A DNA stretch of 64,000 nt, taken from NCBI RefSeq assembly GCF_028368935.1, contig NZ_JAQNDK010000001.1, positions 2,418,001 through 2,482,000 on the forward strand, written 5' to 3'. A program made the translations under genes and the position numbers. Under the pieces are notes generated by a model. That model did no database searches, was not told the origin of the DNA, and saw only the letters and a program-made list of their open reading frames with translations. Numbering within the stretch: the first letter of the stretch is position 1; every line of letters starts with the position of its first letter. Below, piece after piece: positions 32,899-42,792 of this stretch. This DNA is from Sorangium aterium (GTDB lineage: Bacteria; Myxococcota_A; Polyangia; Polyangiales; Polyangiaceae).

Positions 32899-33513
32899 AT
32901 GGCACCACCAAGCCGACGAGCTCCTCCCCTGCGTCCGGAGGAGCGTCGCGCGAGCATCATCGCGGCGACGATCCCGCTGCTGCGCTTGTACGGCCGCAAC
33001 GTGACGACGGCGCAGATCGCGATGGCCGCCGGTACCGCGGAGGGAACGCTGTTCCGCGTGTTCCCCGACAAGGAGTCGCTGATCCAGGCCGCGATCGCGA
33101 CCCTTTTCGATCCGGCGCCGACGCTGCGAGAGCTGGAGCGCATCGATCTCGCGGCGCCGCTGCGCGATCGCTCGATCCAGGCGGTCGAGATCCTGCAGCG
33201 CCGCGTCGAGGGCATCTGGCAGCTCATCTCGATGCTCGGCATGACGATGCCGCCCCCCATGCGCCCCGAGTCCGGGTGCGCTCAGACGCCGCGCCAGGAT
33301 GAGCAGGTTCACGTGCAGCTCGAGCGCCTGTTCGAGGCGTCGCGCGACGAGCTGCGCTGCGATCCGGCGTATGCAGCGCGGCTACTGCGCATGATGACGT
33401 TCGCGGGCACCCACCCGCGGATCACCGACGGCATGCCCCTGACCGCCGCGGAGGTCGTGGCGGTCCTGCTCGATGGCATCCGCCGCCGCCCCGAAGAGGA
33501 GGAGTCTTGCTGA
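32899..33513 (+). CDS. TetR-family transcriptional regulator
   Basis: 204 residues from ATG 32899 (GGGGA 4 nt upstream; ATG 32845 in frame lies upstream of the predicted promoter and would translate the operators, so it is rejected). HTH: RRASIIAATIPLLRLYGRNV then TTAQIAMAAGTAEGTLFRVF and PDKESLIQA. The C-terminal ligand domain is Leu/Arg-rich with LLRMMTFAGTHPRITDGMPL. Its stop overlaps the TTG start of the first ABC exporter subunit. Inference: a repressor of its own operon, relieved by a compound exported by the two ABC proteins. Confidence 0.92.
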   Translation: MAPPSRRAPPLRPEERRASIIAATIPLLRLYGRNVTTAQIAMAAGTAEGTLFRVFPDKESLIQAAIATLFDPAPTLRELERIDLAAPLRDRSIQAVEILQRRVEGIWQLISMLGMTMPPPMRPESGCAQTPRQDEQVHVQLERLFEASRDELRCDPAYAARLLRMMTFAGTHPRITDGMPLTAAEVVAVLLDGIRRRPEEEESC

Positions 33514-35240
33514 GGCAGCTATTGGGCCGCTTCCTGCGCCCGCAGGCGCGCTTGCTCGCGCTCGTCGTCGCGCTCCAGCTCGTGGCGACGCTCGCCTCGC
33601 TGTACCTGCCGAGCCTGAACGCCGACATCATCGATCAGGGCATCGCGCTCGGTGATACGTCGCGGATCCTGGAGCTCGGCGCGATCATGCTCGCGATCAC
33701 CGGCGTCCAGATCGTCTGCTCGGTCGCCGCGAACTACGCCGGCGCGCGCGCCGCGATGAGCTTCGGTCGCGACCTGCGCGCGGCGGTGTTCCACCGCGTC
33801 GGCGAGTTCTCCGCGCGCGAGCTGTCGCGGTTCGGAGCGCCGTCGCTCATCACGCGCACAACCAACGACGTCCAGCAGGTGCAGATGGTGGTGATGATGG
33901 GCTGTACGATGCTCGTCCTCTCGCCGATCATGTGCGTCGGCGGCATCGTGATGGCGCTGCGCGAGGACGAGTCGCTCGCCTGGCTGCTCGCGATCGCGGT
34001 GCCGCTGCTCGCCGGCGCCGTCGTCGCGATCATGTCGCGGATGATGCCGCAGTTCCGGCGGATGCAGCCCCTCATCGACACGGTGAACCGCGTGCTGCGC
34101 GAGCAGATTACCGGCGTGCGCGTGATCCGCGCCTTCGTGCGCGAGCGCGCCGAGGCGGCGCGCTTCGAGCACGCGAACGGCGACCTCACCGAGACCGCGC
34201 TGCGCATCGGGCGCCTGCAAGCGCTGATGTTCCCGACCGTGATGTTCGTATTCAACGCTTCGAGCGTCGCCGTCCTGTGGTTCGGCGCGCACCGGATCGC
34301 GGACGGCACGCTGGCGATCGGCTCGATGACCGCTTTTCTCGCCTACCTGGTGCAGATCCTGATGGCCGTGATGATGGTGACGTTCATGGCCGTCATGCTG
34401 CCGCGCGCGGCCGCTTGCTCGGAGCGCATCGTCGAGGTGCTGGACACCGAGCCGTCCGTGCGCGCCCCCGACCAGCCCGTCACGCTCGTCGAGCCGGCCG
34501 GCCTCGTCGAGCTGCGAGACGTCGAGTACCGCTATCCGGGCGCCGAGCTGCCCGTCCTTCGCGGCATCTCGTTCGTGGCGCGCCCCGGGCAGGTCACCGC
34601 GATCATCGGCAGCACCGGCTCGGGCAAGACCACGCTGCTCGACCTGATCGCGCGGCTCATCGATCCGACGAGGGGCGAGGTCCGGCTCGACGGTGTCGAC
34701 GCGCGCATGCTCGCCCTCGACGCGGTGTGGTCGTGCATCGGGCTCGTGCCGCAGCGACCCTTCCTGTTCTCCGGCACGGTGGCCTCGAACCTGCGCTACG
34801 GCGACCCCGCGGCGAACGACGAGCAGCTCTGGGCGGCGCTCGCCGCCGCGCAGGCGCGCGACTTCGTCGAGGCGATGCCGCGGAAGCTCGACTCGCCGAT
34901 CGGGCAGGGCGGCACGAACGTCTCCGGCGGCCAGCGCCAGCGGCTGTCGATCGCCCGCGCCCTGCTGCGCCGACCGCGCGTGTATCTGTTCGACGACGCC
35001 TTCTCCGCGCTCGACGTCGCCACCGAGGCCCGGCTGCGGGCCGCGCTCGCCGAGCGCACGCGCGCCGCCACGGTGTTCATCGTCGCGCAGCGCGTGTCGA
35101 GCATCGTCGACGCGGACCAGATCCTCGTGCTCGACAACGGCGAGATCGTCGGCAAGGGCAAGCACGGCGAGCTGCTCGCGACGTGCCCGACGTACGCCGA
35201 GATCGTGGCCTCGCAGCGCGACACGGCGGTGGCCGCATGA
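33507..35240 (+). CDS. ABC exporter subunit 1 (degenerate-site half)
   Basis: 577 residues from TTG 33507 (GAGGAGGAG just upstream; overlaps the TetR stop). The membrane domain is residues 1-310, with helices such as LLALVVALQLVATLASLYLP and MGCTMLVLSPIMCVGGIVMA. In the ATPase domain, Walker A is IGSTGSGKTTLLD near residue 366, the signature is VSGGQRQRLSIARALL, and Walker B is VYLFDDAFSALD. The residue after the Walker B aspartate is Asp instead of the catalytic Glu, typical of one subunit in heterodimeric exporters (LmrCD, TM287/288). The partner is encoded next with an ATGA overlap. Inner membrane; probably a multidrug or lipid exporter. Confidence 0.92.
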   Translation: MLRQLLGRFLRPQARLLALVVALQLVATLASLYLPSLNADIIDQGIALGDTSRILELGAIMLAITGVQIVCSVAANYAGARAAMSFGRDLRAAVFHRVGEFSARELSRFGAPSLITRTTNDVQQVQMVVMMGCTMLVLSPIMCVGGIVMALREDESLAWLLAIAVPLLAGAVVAIMSRMMPQFRRMQPLIDTVNRVLREQITGVRVIRAFVRERAEAARFEHANGDLTETALRIGRLQALMFPTVMFVFNASSVAVLWFGAHRIADGTLAIGSMTAFLAYLVQILMAVMMVTFMAVMLPRAAACSERIVEVLDTEPSVRAPDQPVTLVEPAGLVELRDVEYRYPGAELPVLRGISFVARPGQVTAIIGSTGSGKTTLLDLIARLIDPTRGEVRLDGVDARMLALDAVWSCIGLVPQRPFLFSGTVASNLRYGDPAANDEQLWAALAAAQARDFVEAMPRKLDSPIGQGGTNVSGGQRQRLSIARALLRRPRVYLFDDAFSALDVATEARLRAALAERTRAATVFIVAQRVSSIVDADQILVLDNGEIVGKGKHGELLATCPTYAEIVASQRDTAVAA

Positions 35241-37228
35241 GCGCGCATCGCGCTGGCTCCCCGCCCGCCGCCCCCGAGGGGGCGCGCTCCCCGGTGATGC
35301 ACCGCGGCCCCTTTGGCATGGGGGCCGCGCCGCCGCAGAAGGCGAAGCAGTTCGCGCCTTCCGCGCGGCGCCTCCTCGGCCGCCTCGCCCCCGAGCGCGT
35401 GCGCCTCACGGTCGTGCTCGCTTGCTCGCTGCTCAGCGTGGGGCTCGGCCTGACCGGCCCGAAGCTGCTCGGCCACGCGACGGACATCATCTTCTCCGGC
35501 GTGATCGGCGCTCGCCTCCCGGCGGCCGCCACGAAGGCCGAGGCCATCGCCGAGCTCCAGCGCTCCGGCCAGGCGCGGCTCGCCGAGCTCGTGGGCCACA
35601 TGGACGTCGTTCCCGGCCGCGGCATCCAGCTCCGTGAGCTCGCCGAGCTGCTCCTGCTCGTGATGGCGCTCTACGCCGGCGCGTCGCTGTTCGCCTGGCT
35701 GCAGGGCTACCTGCTCAACAAGGTCGTCCAGAGCACCGTGCGACAGCTCCGCGCCGAGGCGCAGGACAAGCTCGCCATCTTGCCGCTCGCCTACTTCGAC
35801 GGCCGCCCGCACGGCGAGCTGTTGAGCCGCGTCACGAACGACATCGACAACATCGCGCAGGGCCTCCAGCAGACGCTGACGCAGATCATGAACGGCGCGC
35901 TGACGCTCATCGGCATCGTCGTCATGCTCGTCGTGATCTCGCCGGTGCTCGCGGTGATCACGCTCTTCACGGTGCCGCTCTCGGTGCTCACCACCGCGGC
36001 GGTCGCGAAGCGCGCGCAGGCGAAATTCGTCGCGCAGTGGGCGCAGGTCGGCGTGCTCAACGGCCAGATCGAGGAGGCGTTCACCGGCCACTCGCTCGTC
36101 AACGTGCTCGGGCGACGCCGCGACGTCGAGGCGCGCTTCCAGTCCACGAACCAGGAGCTGTTCGAGACCAGCTTCCGCGCGCAGTTCATGTCCAGCATCA
36201 TCATGCCGGCGGTCAATTTCGTCGGGAACCTGACCTACGTCGCGATCGCCGTCGTCGGCGGCCTGCGCGTCGCGTCGGGCGCGATGCTGCTCGGCAGCGT
36301 GCAAGCGTTCATCCAGTACTCGCGCCAGTTCTCTCAGCAGCTCGGCCAGCTCGCGTCCGTCACGAACGTCCTGCAATCGGGCGTTGCCTCCGCAGAGCGG
36401 GTGTTCGAGCTGCTCGACGAACAGGGACAGTCCCCCGACGCCACCCCGCCCGCGGCCCTGCCGAAGGTCAGCGGCGAGGTCCGGTTCGAGCACGTCACGT
36501 TCCGCTACAAGCCCGACGAGCCCCTGATCGAGGACCTCGATCTCACCATCATGCCAGGCCAGACGGTCGCGATCGTCGGCCCGACCGGCGCCGGCAAGAC
36601 CACGCTCGTGAACCTCTTGATGCGGTTTTACGAGCTCGACGGCGGTCGGATCCTGATCGACGGCGTCGACATCGCGCGCCTGCCTCGCCGCGAGCTGCGC
36701 GCGAAGCTCGGTATCGTGCTGCAGGACACATGGCTGTTCTCGGGCACGATCCGCGACAATATCGCGTTCGGCAACGCGGCCGCGACCGAGGCCGACATCC
36801 AGGAGGCGGCGCGCGCGGCGCACGTCGACCGCTTCGTGCGCGCCCTGCCCGCCGGTTACGATACGGTCATCAACGAGGATTCGGGCAACCTGAGCGCCGG
36901 CGAGAAGCAGCTCATCACGATCGCCCGCGCGTTCCTCGCGAACCCGGCGATCCTGATCCTCGACGAGGCGACCTCCTCGGTCGACACCCGGACCGAGGTG
37001 CTCGTCCAGCGCGCGATGGCCGCCTTGCGCGCCCAGCGCACGAGCTTCGTCATCGCGCATCGCCTTTCGACGATCCGCGACGCCGACATGCTCCTCGTGA
37101 TGAACGCAGGGCGCATCGTCGAGCGCGGCACGCATGCGGAGCTCCTCGCCGCAGGGGGCCACTACCACGCGTTGTACCAGACCCAGCTCGCCGGCAACGG
37201 CGGAAGCGGCGCGCAGCTCGCGGGCTAG
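35237..37228 (+). CDS. ABC exporter subunit 2 (catalytic half)
   Basis: 663 residues from ATG 35237 (overlaps the upstream stop). The cytoplasmic N-terminal extension is about 45 residues. The first periplasmic loop is unusually long (SGVIGARLPAAATKAEAIAE to GRGIQLRELAELLLLVMALY). The ATPase domain has Walker A VGPTGAGKTTLVN near residue 446, signature LSAGEKQLITIARAFL and Walker B ILILDEATSSVD with the catalytic Glu. Together with subunit 1 it should form a heterodimer with one consensus and one degenerate ATP site. The CGTNNN repeat element starts 45 bp after the stop. Confidence 0.92.
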   Translation: MSAHRAGSPPAAPEGARSPVMHRGPFGMGAAPPQKAKQFAPSARRLLGRLAPERVRLTVVLACSLLSVGLGLTGPKLLGHATDIIFSGVIGARLPAAATKAEAIAELQRSGQARLAELVGHMDVVPGRGIQLRELAELLLLVMALYAGASLFAWLQGYLLNKVVQSTVRQLRAEAQDKLAILPLAYFDGRPHGELLSRVTNDIDNIAQGLQQTLTQIMNGALTLIGIVVMLVVISPVLAVITLFTVPLSVLTTAAVAKRAQAKFVAQWAQVGVLNGQIEEAFTGHSLVNVLGRRRDVEARFQSTNQELFETSFRAQFMSSIIMPAVNFVGNLTYVAIAVVGGLRVASGAMLLGSVQAFIQYSRQFSQQLGQLASVTNVLQSGVASAERVFELLDEQGQSPDATPPAALPKVSGEVRFEHVTFRYKPDEPLIEDLDLTIMPGQTVAIVGPTGAGKTTLVNLLMRFYELDGGRILIDGVDIARLPRRELRAKLGIVLQDTWLFSGTIRDNIAFGNAAATEADIQEAARAAHVDRFVRALPAGYDTVINEDSGNLSAGEKQLITIARAFLANPAILILDEATSSVDTRTEVLVQRAMAALRAQRTSFVIAHRLSTIRDADMLLVMNAGRIVERGTHAELLAAGGHYHALYQTQLAGNGGSGAQLAG

Positions 37229-37272
37229 AGCGCCGCCGGCCCGACGTCACTTGACCAAGCGTCGCGCCGCAC

Positions 37273-37498
<226 letters not shown>

Positions 37499-37555
37499 GG
37501 GACCGAGGGTGGGGTGGAGCGGGCCGGGGCTCCGCTCCTCGCCGGGCTGCTGCGC

Positions 37556-37963
37556 TCAGTCGATGACCGCGGTGGCCTCGACCTCGACCAGGTGCTCGGG
37601 ATCGGAGAGCGCGCTGACACCCAGCAGCGTGCCTGGCGGGACCGGAGTGACTCCCAGCTTCGCGGCCGCCCGAGCGATCCCCTCCAACAGCAGGGGCATC
37701 TTGTCGGGAGTCCAGCCGACGGCATAGATGGTCAGCTTCGCCACGTCGTTGAAGGAGCCGCCGACCCCGGCCAGGGCGGTGGCGACGTTGAGATAACACT
37801 GCTCGACCTGAGCGGCGAAGTCGCCCCTGCCGATCGTCCTCGCGTCGGCATCCCAGGCGACCTGGCCTGCGATGAACACGAGCTTCGACCCGGTGGCGAC
37901 CGACACCTGTCGATACGCCTCGATCTTCGGTAACCCGCTGGGGTTCACCAGGGTGATGGCCAT
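37556..37963 (-). CDS. RidA/YjgF-family protein
   Basis: 135 residues from ATG 37963, with GGAGG well placed upstream. Typical family segments are SVATGSKLVFIAGQVAWDAD, RGDFAAQVEQCYLNVATALA, DVAKLTIYAVGWTPD and GVSALSDPEHLVEVEATAVI. RidA proteins hydrolyse reactive enamine/imine intermediates from PLP enzymes. The usual C-terminal Pro-x-x-x-R-x-x-x motif region is replaced by PPGTLLGVSALSDPEHLVEV, so this may belong to a divergent subgroup. Divergent from the LysR regulator gene 134 bp away. Confidence 0.85.
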   Translation of the reverse strand: MAITLVNPSGLPKIEAYRQVSVATGSKLVFIAGQVAWDADARTIGRGDFAAQVEQCYLNVATALAGVGGSFNDVAKLTIYAVGWTPDKMPLLLEGIARAAAKLGVTPVPPGTLLGVSALSDPEHLVEVEATAVID

Positions 37964-38097
37964 GCTGCCTCCTTCGTCCTCTCCCTGCGCGCAGGGCGGC
38001 ATGCCCCGCCGCGCGCTGGTTAGATGTACCCGCCCCGCCGCGACCGGTAGACCCACGGCGCCAAACGAGCCGATAAGCGCTGCTATACAATCGCGCC

Positions 38098-39039
38098 ATG
38101 AACCGCGCGACGGACCGCTTCGAGGGTCTGACCGTCTTCCTCACCGTGGCGAGGCACCTGAGCTTCCGCGCCGCCGCCGCGGAGCTCGGCGTGACCACGG
38201 GCGCCGTGAGCCAGGCGATCCGCGCGCTCGAACGCCGCGTCGGCCTCCCGCTCTTCTCGCGCACGACGCGCCGCGTGGGGCTCACCGAGGCCGGCGAGCG
38301 GCTGCACGAGCGCCTCGCGCCCGCGGCCGGGGAGATCAGCGCCGCGCTCGAGGCGCTCGACGAGCTCCGCGGCCAGCCCGCGGGGCTGCTCCGCCTCACC
38401 GTCCCTCGGACGGCCGTACCGTTCGTGATCGAGCCGGTGCTCCCGCGCTTCCGCCGCGCTTACCCCGACGTGGCCGTCGAGATCTCGGTGGACGACGCCT
38501 TGGTCGATCTCGCCGAGAGCGGCTTCGACGCCGGTGTGCGGCTCGGCGAGGACCTCGCCCAGGACATGACCGCCGTGCGCCTCACGCCCGATCTCCGCTG
38601 GCTCGTCGTCGGCGCACCGTCGTACTTCGCCGCCCACGGCCGCCCGGAGGAACCCGAAGATCTGCTCGCCCACACGTGCATCCGGTATCGATTCCAGAGC
38701 TCCGCGCTCTATCGCTGGGAGTTCGTGCGCGATCACCGCGAGATCACCGTGCACGCTCCTGGCACGCTCACGGTGAACGACGCCAATCTGGCGGTGTCCC
38801 TTGCGCGCGACGGGCTCGGGCTCGCTTACATGTTCGATCTGGCCGTCGCCGAGGATCTGGCGAGCGGGGCGCTCGCGACGGCGCTCGAGCGCCACGCGCC
38901 GACGGGGCCCGGATTCTTCCTCTACTTCCCCGCCCGCGCGCAGACGCAGGCGAAGCTGCGCGCGTTCATCGACACGGCCCTCGCCGTGCTCATGCCGGAG
39001 GGCCGGCGGAAGGTGGATGAGACGCGCGCCGCCTCGTGA
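38098..39039 (+). CDS. LysR-family transcriptional regulator
   Basis: 313 residues from ATG 38098. N-terminal winged HTH: FLTVARHLSFRAAAAELGVT, TGAVSQAIRALERRVGLPLF, SRTTRRVGLTEAGERL. The effector domain has RLTVPRTAVPFVIEPVLPRF, VEISVDDALVDLAESGFDAG and VSLARDGLGLAYMFDLAVAE. TATACA at about 38084 could be a -10 box. The divergent position to RidA suggests it controls that gene. Confidence 0.93.
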   Translation: MNRATDRFEGLTVFLTVARHLSFRAAAAELGVTTGAVSQAIRALERRVGLPLFSRTTRRVGLTEAGERLHERLAPAAGEISAALEALDELRGQPAGLLRLTVPRTAVPFVIEPVLPRFRRAYPDVAVEISVDDALVDLAESGFDAGVRLGEDLAQDMTAVRLTPDLRWLVVGAPSYFAAHGRPEEPEDLLAHTCIRYRFQSSALYRWEFVRDHREITVHAPGTLTVNDANLAVSLARDGLGLAYMFDLAVAEDLASGALATALERHAPTGPGFFLYFPARAQTQAKLRAFIDTALAVLMPEGRRKVDETRAAS

Positions 39040-39072
39040 GCTCCTCGGGCGCCTCCAGCGACCCCCCGCCGC

Positions 39073-40242
39073 TCACCGCGCGCGCTGACGCTGCCAGGCG
39101 ACGATCCGCGTCACCGCCTCGTCGACCTGCTCGACCGGGGCCGCGAAGGACAGCCGGACGTACCGCGCGCCCCCGATGCCGTCGAAGTCCGTGCCCGGCG
39201 TGAGCGCCACGCCCGTGTCGGCGAGCAGCCGCTCGCACCACGCCACCGAGTCGTCCGTGCCGACATCGGCATAGAGGTAGAAGGCGCCATCGGGCGGCGC
39301 GACCTTCCAGCCGAGCTCGGGCAGCCGCCGCAGCAGCAGGTCGCGCGCCGCCGCGTAGCCCTCCACCAGCCGGTCCGCCTCGGCGTATGCCTCCGGGGTC
39401 AGGGCCGCGAGCGCCGCGTGCTGCGCCAGGGCGGGCGGGCACAGCGCGAGGTTCCCCGCGAGCGCGTCGACCGTCGGGACGAGCTCGGGCGGGAGCACGA
39501 GCCACCCCAGGCGCCAGCCCGTCATGGCCCAGTACTTCGAGAAGCTCGAGACGACGACGGCGCCCGCGTCGACGTGGCGCGCCGCCGTCGCCTGGCGCCC
39601 GGCCCACGGGCCGTACGTGAGGCCGTGGTAAATCTCGTCGCTCACAAGCCGGACGCCGTGCTCCGCGCACCAGCGCGCCATCGCGTCGAGCTCCGCGGCG
39701 TCGACCATCGTGCCCGTCGGGTTCGCCGGGCTCGCCAGGATCACGCCGTCGAGCTTTCCACCGTCGCGCGCGGCCATGAGGTGCGACGTCGTCAGCTGGA
39801 ACCGGCTCTCCGGGCCGCACGGCAGCTCGACCACCTCCACCCCGAGGGAGCGAAGGATGTTCCGGTACGCCGGGTAGCCCGGGCGAGCGAGCGCCACGCG
39901 GTCGCCCGCCTCGAACGCCGCGAGGAACGCGAGCAGGAACCCGCCCGACGACCCGGTGGTGAGCGCGACGCGCGACGGGTCGAGCTCCACGCCGTACCAG
40001 CGGCCGTAGTGCTCCGCGAGCGCGCGGCGCAGCGCCGGGATGCCGAGCGCCTCGGTGTACCCGAGGTCGCCCTCCGCCAGGAGCGCGGCCGCCCGCGCGC
40101 GCACGGCCGCGGGCGCCCCGGAGCCCGGCTGGCCCGCGCACAGGCTGATGACCGGCTCACCCGCCGCGCGCCGCGCGTTGGCGGCGGCGAGCACCTCCAT
40201 GACAGCGAACGGCGGCACCTGCGAGCGGCGGCTGATCCTCAC
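39073..40242 (-). CDS. PLP-dependent class I/II aminotransferase
   Basis: 389 residues from GTG 40242. Fold-type I landmarks: the N-terminal VISLCAGQPGSGAP, the cofactor loop TTGSSGGFLLAF, ASPANPTGTMVD with the PLP Asn, LVSDEIYHGLTYG with Asp and Tyr, the Schiff-base lysine in SSFSKYWAMTGWRLGW, and the C-terminal carboxylate-binding Arg in RYVRLSFAAP. Length and motifs match the aspartate/alanine-type aminotransferases; the amino donor cannot be assigned. It is convergent with the LysR gene (33 bp between stops). Confidence 0.92.
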   Translation of the reverse strand: MRISRRSQVPPFAVMEVLAAANARRAAGEPVISLCAGQPGSGAPAAVRARAAALLAEGDLGYTEALGIPALRRALAEHYGRWYGVELDPSRVALTTGSSGGFLLAFLAAFEAGDRVALARPGYPAYRNILRSLGVEVVELPCGPESRFQLTTSHLMAARDGGKLDGVILASPANPTGTMVDAAELDAMARWCAEHGVRLVSDEIYHGLTYGPWAGRQATAARHVDAGAVVVSSFSKYWAMTGWRLGWLVLPPELVPTVDALAGNLALCPPALAQHAALAALTPEAYAEADRLVEGYAAARDLLLRRLPELGWKVAPPDGAFYLYADVGTDDSVAWCERLLADTGVALTPGTDFDGIGGARYVRLSFAAPVEQVDEAVTRIVAWQRQRAR

Positions 40243-40375
40243 CCGACCATCCTTCTCCCCCGCCGAAGACAGGCCATTTACAGCACGGAAGCTCCGCTGT
40301 CAGCAGAGGAACTTCGATGGCTGAGGCAGGACATCCGCTTCAGTCGCTCGCGAGCGCGCGCGAGGCCACAAAAGC

Positions 40376-40406
40376 GAGAACGCGGCCGGTAGGGGGCCGC
40401 GTTCTC
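40376..40406 (-). terminator. Rho-independent terminator of hppA
   Basis: GAGAACGCGGCC (40376-40387) pairs perfectly with GGCCGCGTTCTC (40395-40406), with a 7-nt loop. On the minus strand the stem is followed by GCTTTTG. It lies 31 nt after the hppA stop. Confidence 0.8.
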
Positions 40407-40436
40407 CATCGTCGCTCGCCGCGACGGCGCGTCCGC

Positions 40437-42491
40437 TCAGGCGATGAGCGGGGCGATGAGGAGCGACACGACGCCCATCACCTTGATGAGGATCGAGATG
40501 CCGGGGCCCGACGTGTCCTTGAAGGGATCGCCGACGGTGTCGCCGACGACGGCGGCCTTGTGGGCGTCGGAGCCCTTCGCGTGACCGTCGAGGCCGCCCT
40601 TCTCGATGTGCTTCTTGGCGTTGTCCCAGGCGCCGCCGCCGTTCGCCATCATCAGCGAGAGCACCGCGCCGACGACGAGGGCGCCGGCCAGCGTGCCCGC
40701 GAGGACCTCGGGGCCGGCCACGAAGCCGACGACGACCGGCGCGAGCACCGCGATGGCGCCGGGCGCGATCATCTCGCGGATGGCGGCCGACGTGGCGATG
40801 TCGACGATGACCTTCGGCTGCGGGTCGACGCCCGGCTTGCCCTCGAGCAGGCCGGGGATCTCGCGGAACTGACGGCGGATCTCCTCGACGATCGCGCCGG
40901 CCGCGCGGCCGACGGCGGTCATCGTGAGCGCGCCGACGAGGCACGGGAGGAGCGCGCCGAAGAGGAGCCCCATGAGGACCTTCGCGTCCGTCAGATAAAG
41001 CACGAGCTCCGGCAGGCCCTTCGCGCGGCGGACCGCGTCGACCTCCATGTTGAAGGCGGCGAACAGCGCGACGACGGTGAGCACCGCCGAGCCGATCGCG
41101 AAGCCCTTGCCGACGGCCGCGGTGGTGTTGCCGACCGCGTCGAGCTCGTCGGTGATCGCGCGGACCTCCTTGCCGAGGCCGGCCATCTCGGAGATGCCGC
41201 CCCCGTTGTCGGCGATCGGGCCGTACGCGTCGACGGTCATGACGATCGCGGTCCCCGCGAGCATGCCGACCGCGGCGAGCGCGATGCCGTAGAGGCCGAG
41301 GTAGTGGTTCGAGATCCAGCCCACGGCGACGAGGGTCATGAGGGGGATCGCGACGCTCTCGAGGCCGACCGCGATGCCGCGGATGACGTTGGTGCCAGGG
41401 CCGGTGAGCGAGCTCTGGGCCACCTTGTGGATGGGGCCCATCGACGTGTAGTAATCGGTCACGAGGCCGACGATGGCCCCGCCCGCCGCGCCGGCCGCGA
41501 GGGTGATGACGGTGCCGGAGCTGAAGCCGAGCCCCGGGAGGATGCCGGCCGCCGCGAGCACGACGAGGAACGGCGGGACGATGAGCGCGAGGCGCAGCAC
41601 GCGGGCCGGCGGCAGGTTCTTGAGCGCGCGCGTGATGAAGATGCCGACGACCGAGACCGCGAGGCCGATCGTCGCGAGGAGCAGCGGCAGCGACACGGCC
41701 ATCGCGCGGAGCTCCTGCTCGCTCACCGACGGGGCGAGCTGCTGCAGCTTGGCGATCGGCAGCGTGAGGCCGAGCGCGATCGCGGCGACGACCGCGGCCA
41801 CGTAGCTCTCGTAGATGTCGGCGCCCATGCCCGCGATGTCGCCGACGTTATCGCCCACGTTGTCGGCGATGACGCCCGGGTTGCGGGGGTCGTCCTCGGG
41901 GATGTTCGCCTCGACCTTGCCGACGATGTCGGCGCCGACGTCGGCGGCCTTCGTGTAGATGCCGCCGCCGATGCGGGCGAAGAGCGCGATCGAGCTCGCG
42001 CCGACGGCGAACGAGTGGACGATCGTCGCGAGGTGCTCGTGGTTGCGGAACAGGGCATAGATGCCGCCCAGGCCGATGAGGCCGAGCCCCGCCACGCAGA
42101 GGCCCATGACGGCGCCGCCGTCGAGCGCGGTGACGAGCGCGGTGGGCTTGCCGTGCGCGCGGGCGGCCTCGGCCGTGCGAACGTTGGCGTACGTCGCGGC
42201 CTTCATGCCGAAGAAGCCGGCGATGAGCGACAGGAACGCGCCGGCGGCGAAGGCGCCCGCGGACAGGAGCCCGAGCGTCGCGGCCAGGAGCGCGAAGACG
42301 GCGGCGGCGTAGACGGCGAGCACCTTGTACTCGCGCGCGAGGAAGGCCATCGCCCCCTCGCGGACGTAGCGCGCGATGCGCGCCATCGTCTCGTTGCCTT
42401 CAGGGGCCTTCTTGACACGCACGTAAAAGGAGCGTGCGACCATGAGCGCGACGGCGCCCGTTACGAGCGACTGGTACGACAATGCATCCAC
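40437..42491 (-). CDS. hppA: Membrane-bound ion-pumping pyrophosphatase
   Basis: 684 residues from GTG 42491. Hydrolyses pyrophosphate and pumps H+ or Na+ across the inner membrane. Many hydrophobic helices (about 16 in the family) are visible. The substrate-binding acidic motifs are [31 protein letters not shown], and the C-terminal [15 protein letters not shown]. The segment [16 protein letters not shown] has Ala where K+-independent enzymes have Lys, so K+ dependence is predicted. Ion specificity is not certain from sequence. A clear terminator follows. The 301-bp upstream gap (42492-42792) holds no gene; an AT-rich patch GGAATATTACAGATAG at about 42694 is a possible promoter. Confidence 0.95.
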   Translation of the reverse strand: MDALSYQSLVTGAVALMVARSFYVRVKKAPEGNETMARIARYVREGAMAFLAREYKVLAVYAAAVFALLAATLGLLSAGAFAAGAFLSLIAGFFGMKAATYANVRTAEAARAHGKPTALVTALDGGAVMGLCVAGLGLIGLGGIYALFRNHEHLATIVHSFAVGASSIALFARIGGGIYTKAADVGADIVGKVEANIPEDDPRNPGVIADNVGDNVGDIAGMGADIYESYVAAVVAAIALGLTLPIAKLQQLAPSVSEQELRAMAVSLPLLLATIGLAVSVVGIFITRALKNLPPARVLRLALIVPPFLVVLAAAGILPGLGFSSGTVITLAAGAAGGAIVGLVTDYYTSMGPIHKVAQSSLTGPGTNVIRGIAVGLESVAIPLMTLVAVGWISNHYLGLYGIALAAVGMLAGTAIVMTVDAYGPIADNGGGISEMAGLGKEVRAITDELDAVGNTTAAVGKGFAIGSAVLTVVALFAAFNMEVDAVRRAKGLPELVLYLTDAKVLMGLLFGALLPCLVGALTMTAVGRAAGAIVEEIRRQFREIPGLLEGKPGVDPQPKVIVDIATSAAIREMIAPGAIAVLAPVVVGFVAGPEVLAGTLAGALVVGAVLSLMMANGGGAWDNAKKHIEKGGLDGHAKGSDAHKAAVVGDTVGDPFKDTSGPGISILIKVMGVVSLLIAPLIA

Positions 42492-42792
42492 GGGTGATGG
42501 TCCTCTCGGTCGCCCCCGGCCGGAGCGAGCGCCGGCTCACTCGTCCGTCCACGACGGCGGATCAAGTAGGAAATTGCGCTGCCTCGGTTCCAGACGGCCG
42601 CCCGGGGCGAAATCTTGAGCTGGCCTCCGGGAACCTGGCGTGCGCGACGTCGGTCTTGCTGGCTCCCGCGCGAGCCATCGGAGACCGTGACATCGGAATA
42701 TTACAGATAGAAACGACGCGCGCGACGCGAGAGCGCGCGTCGACGCGCGGAGCACGGGGGCGATCCAGCGGCGCGTCCGACGACGACCAGCG

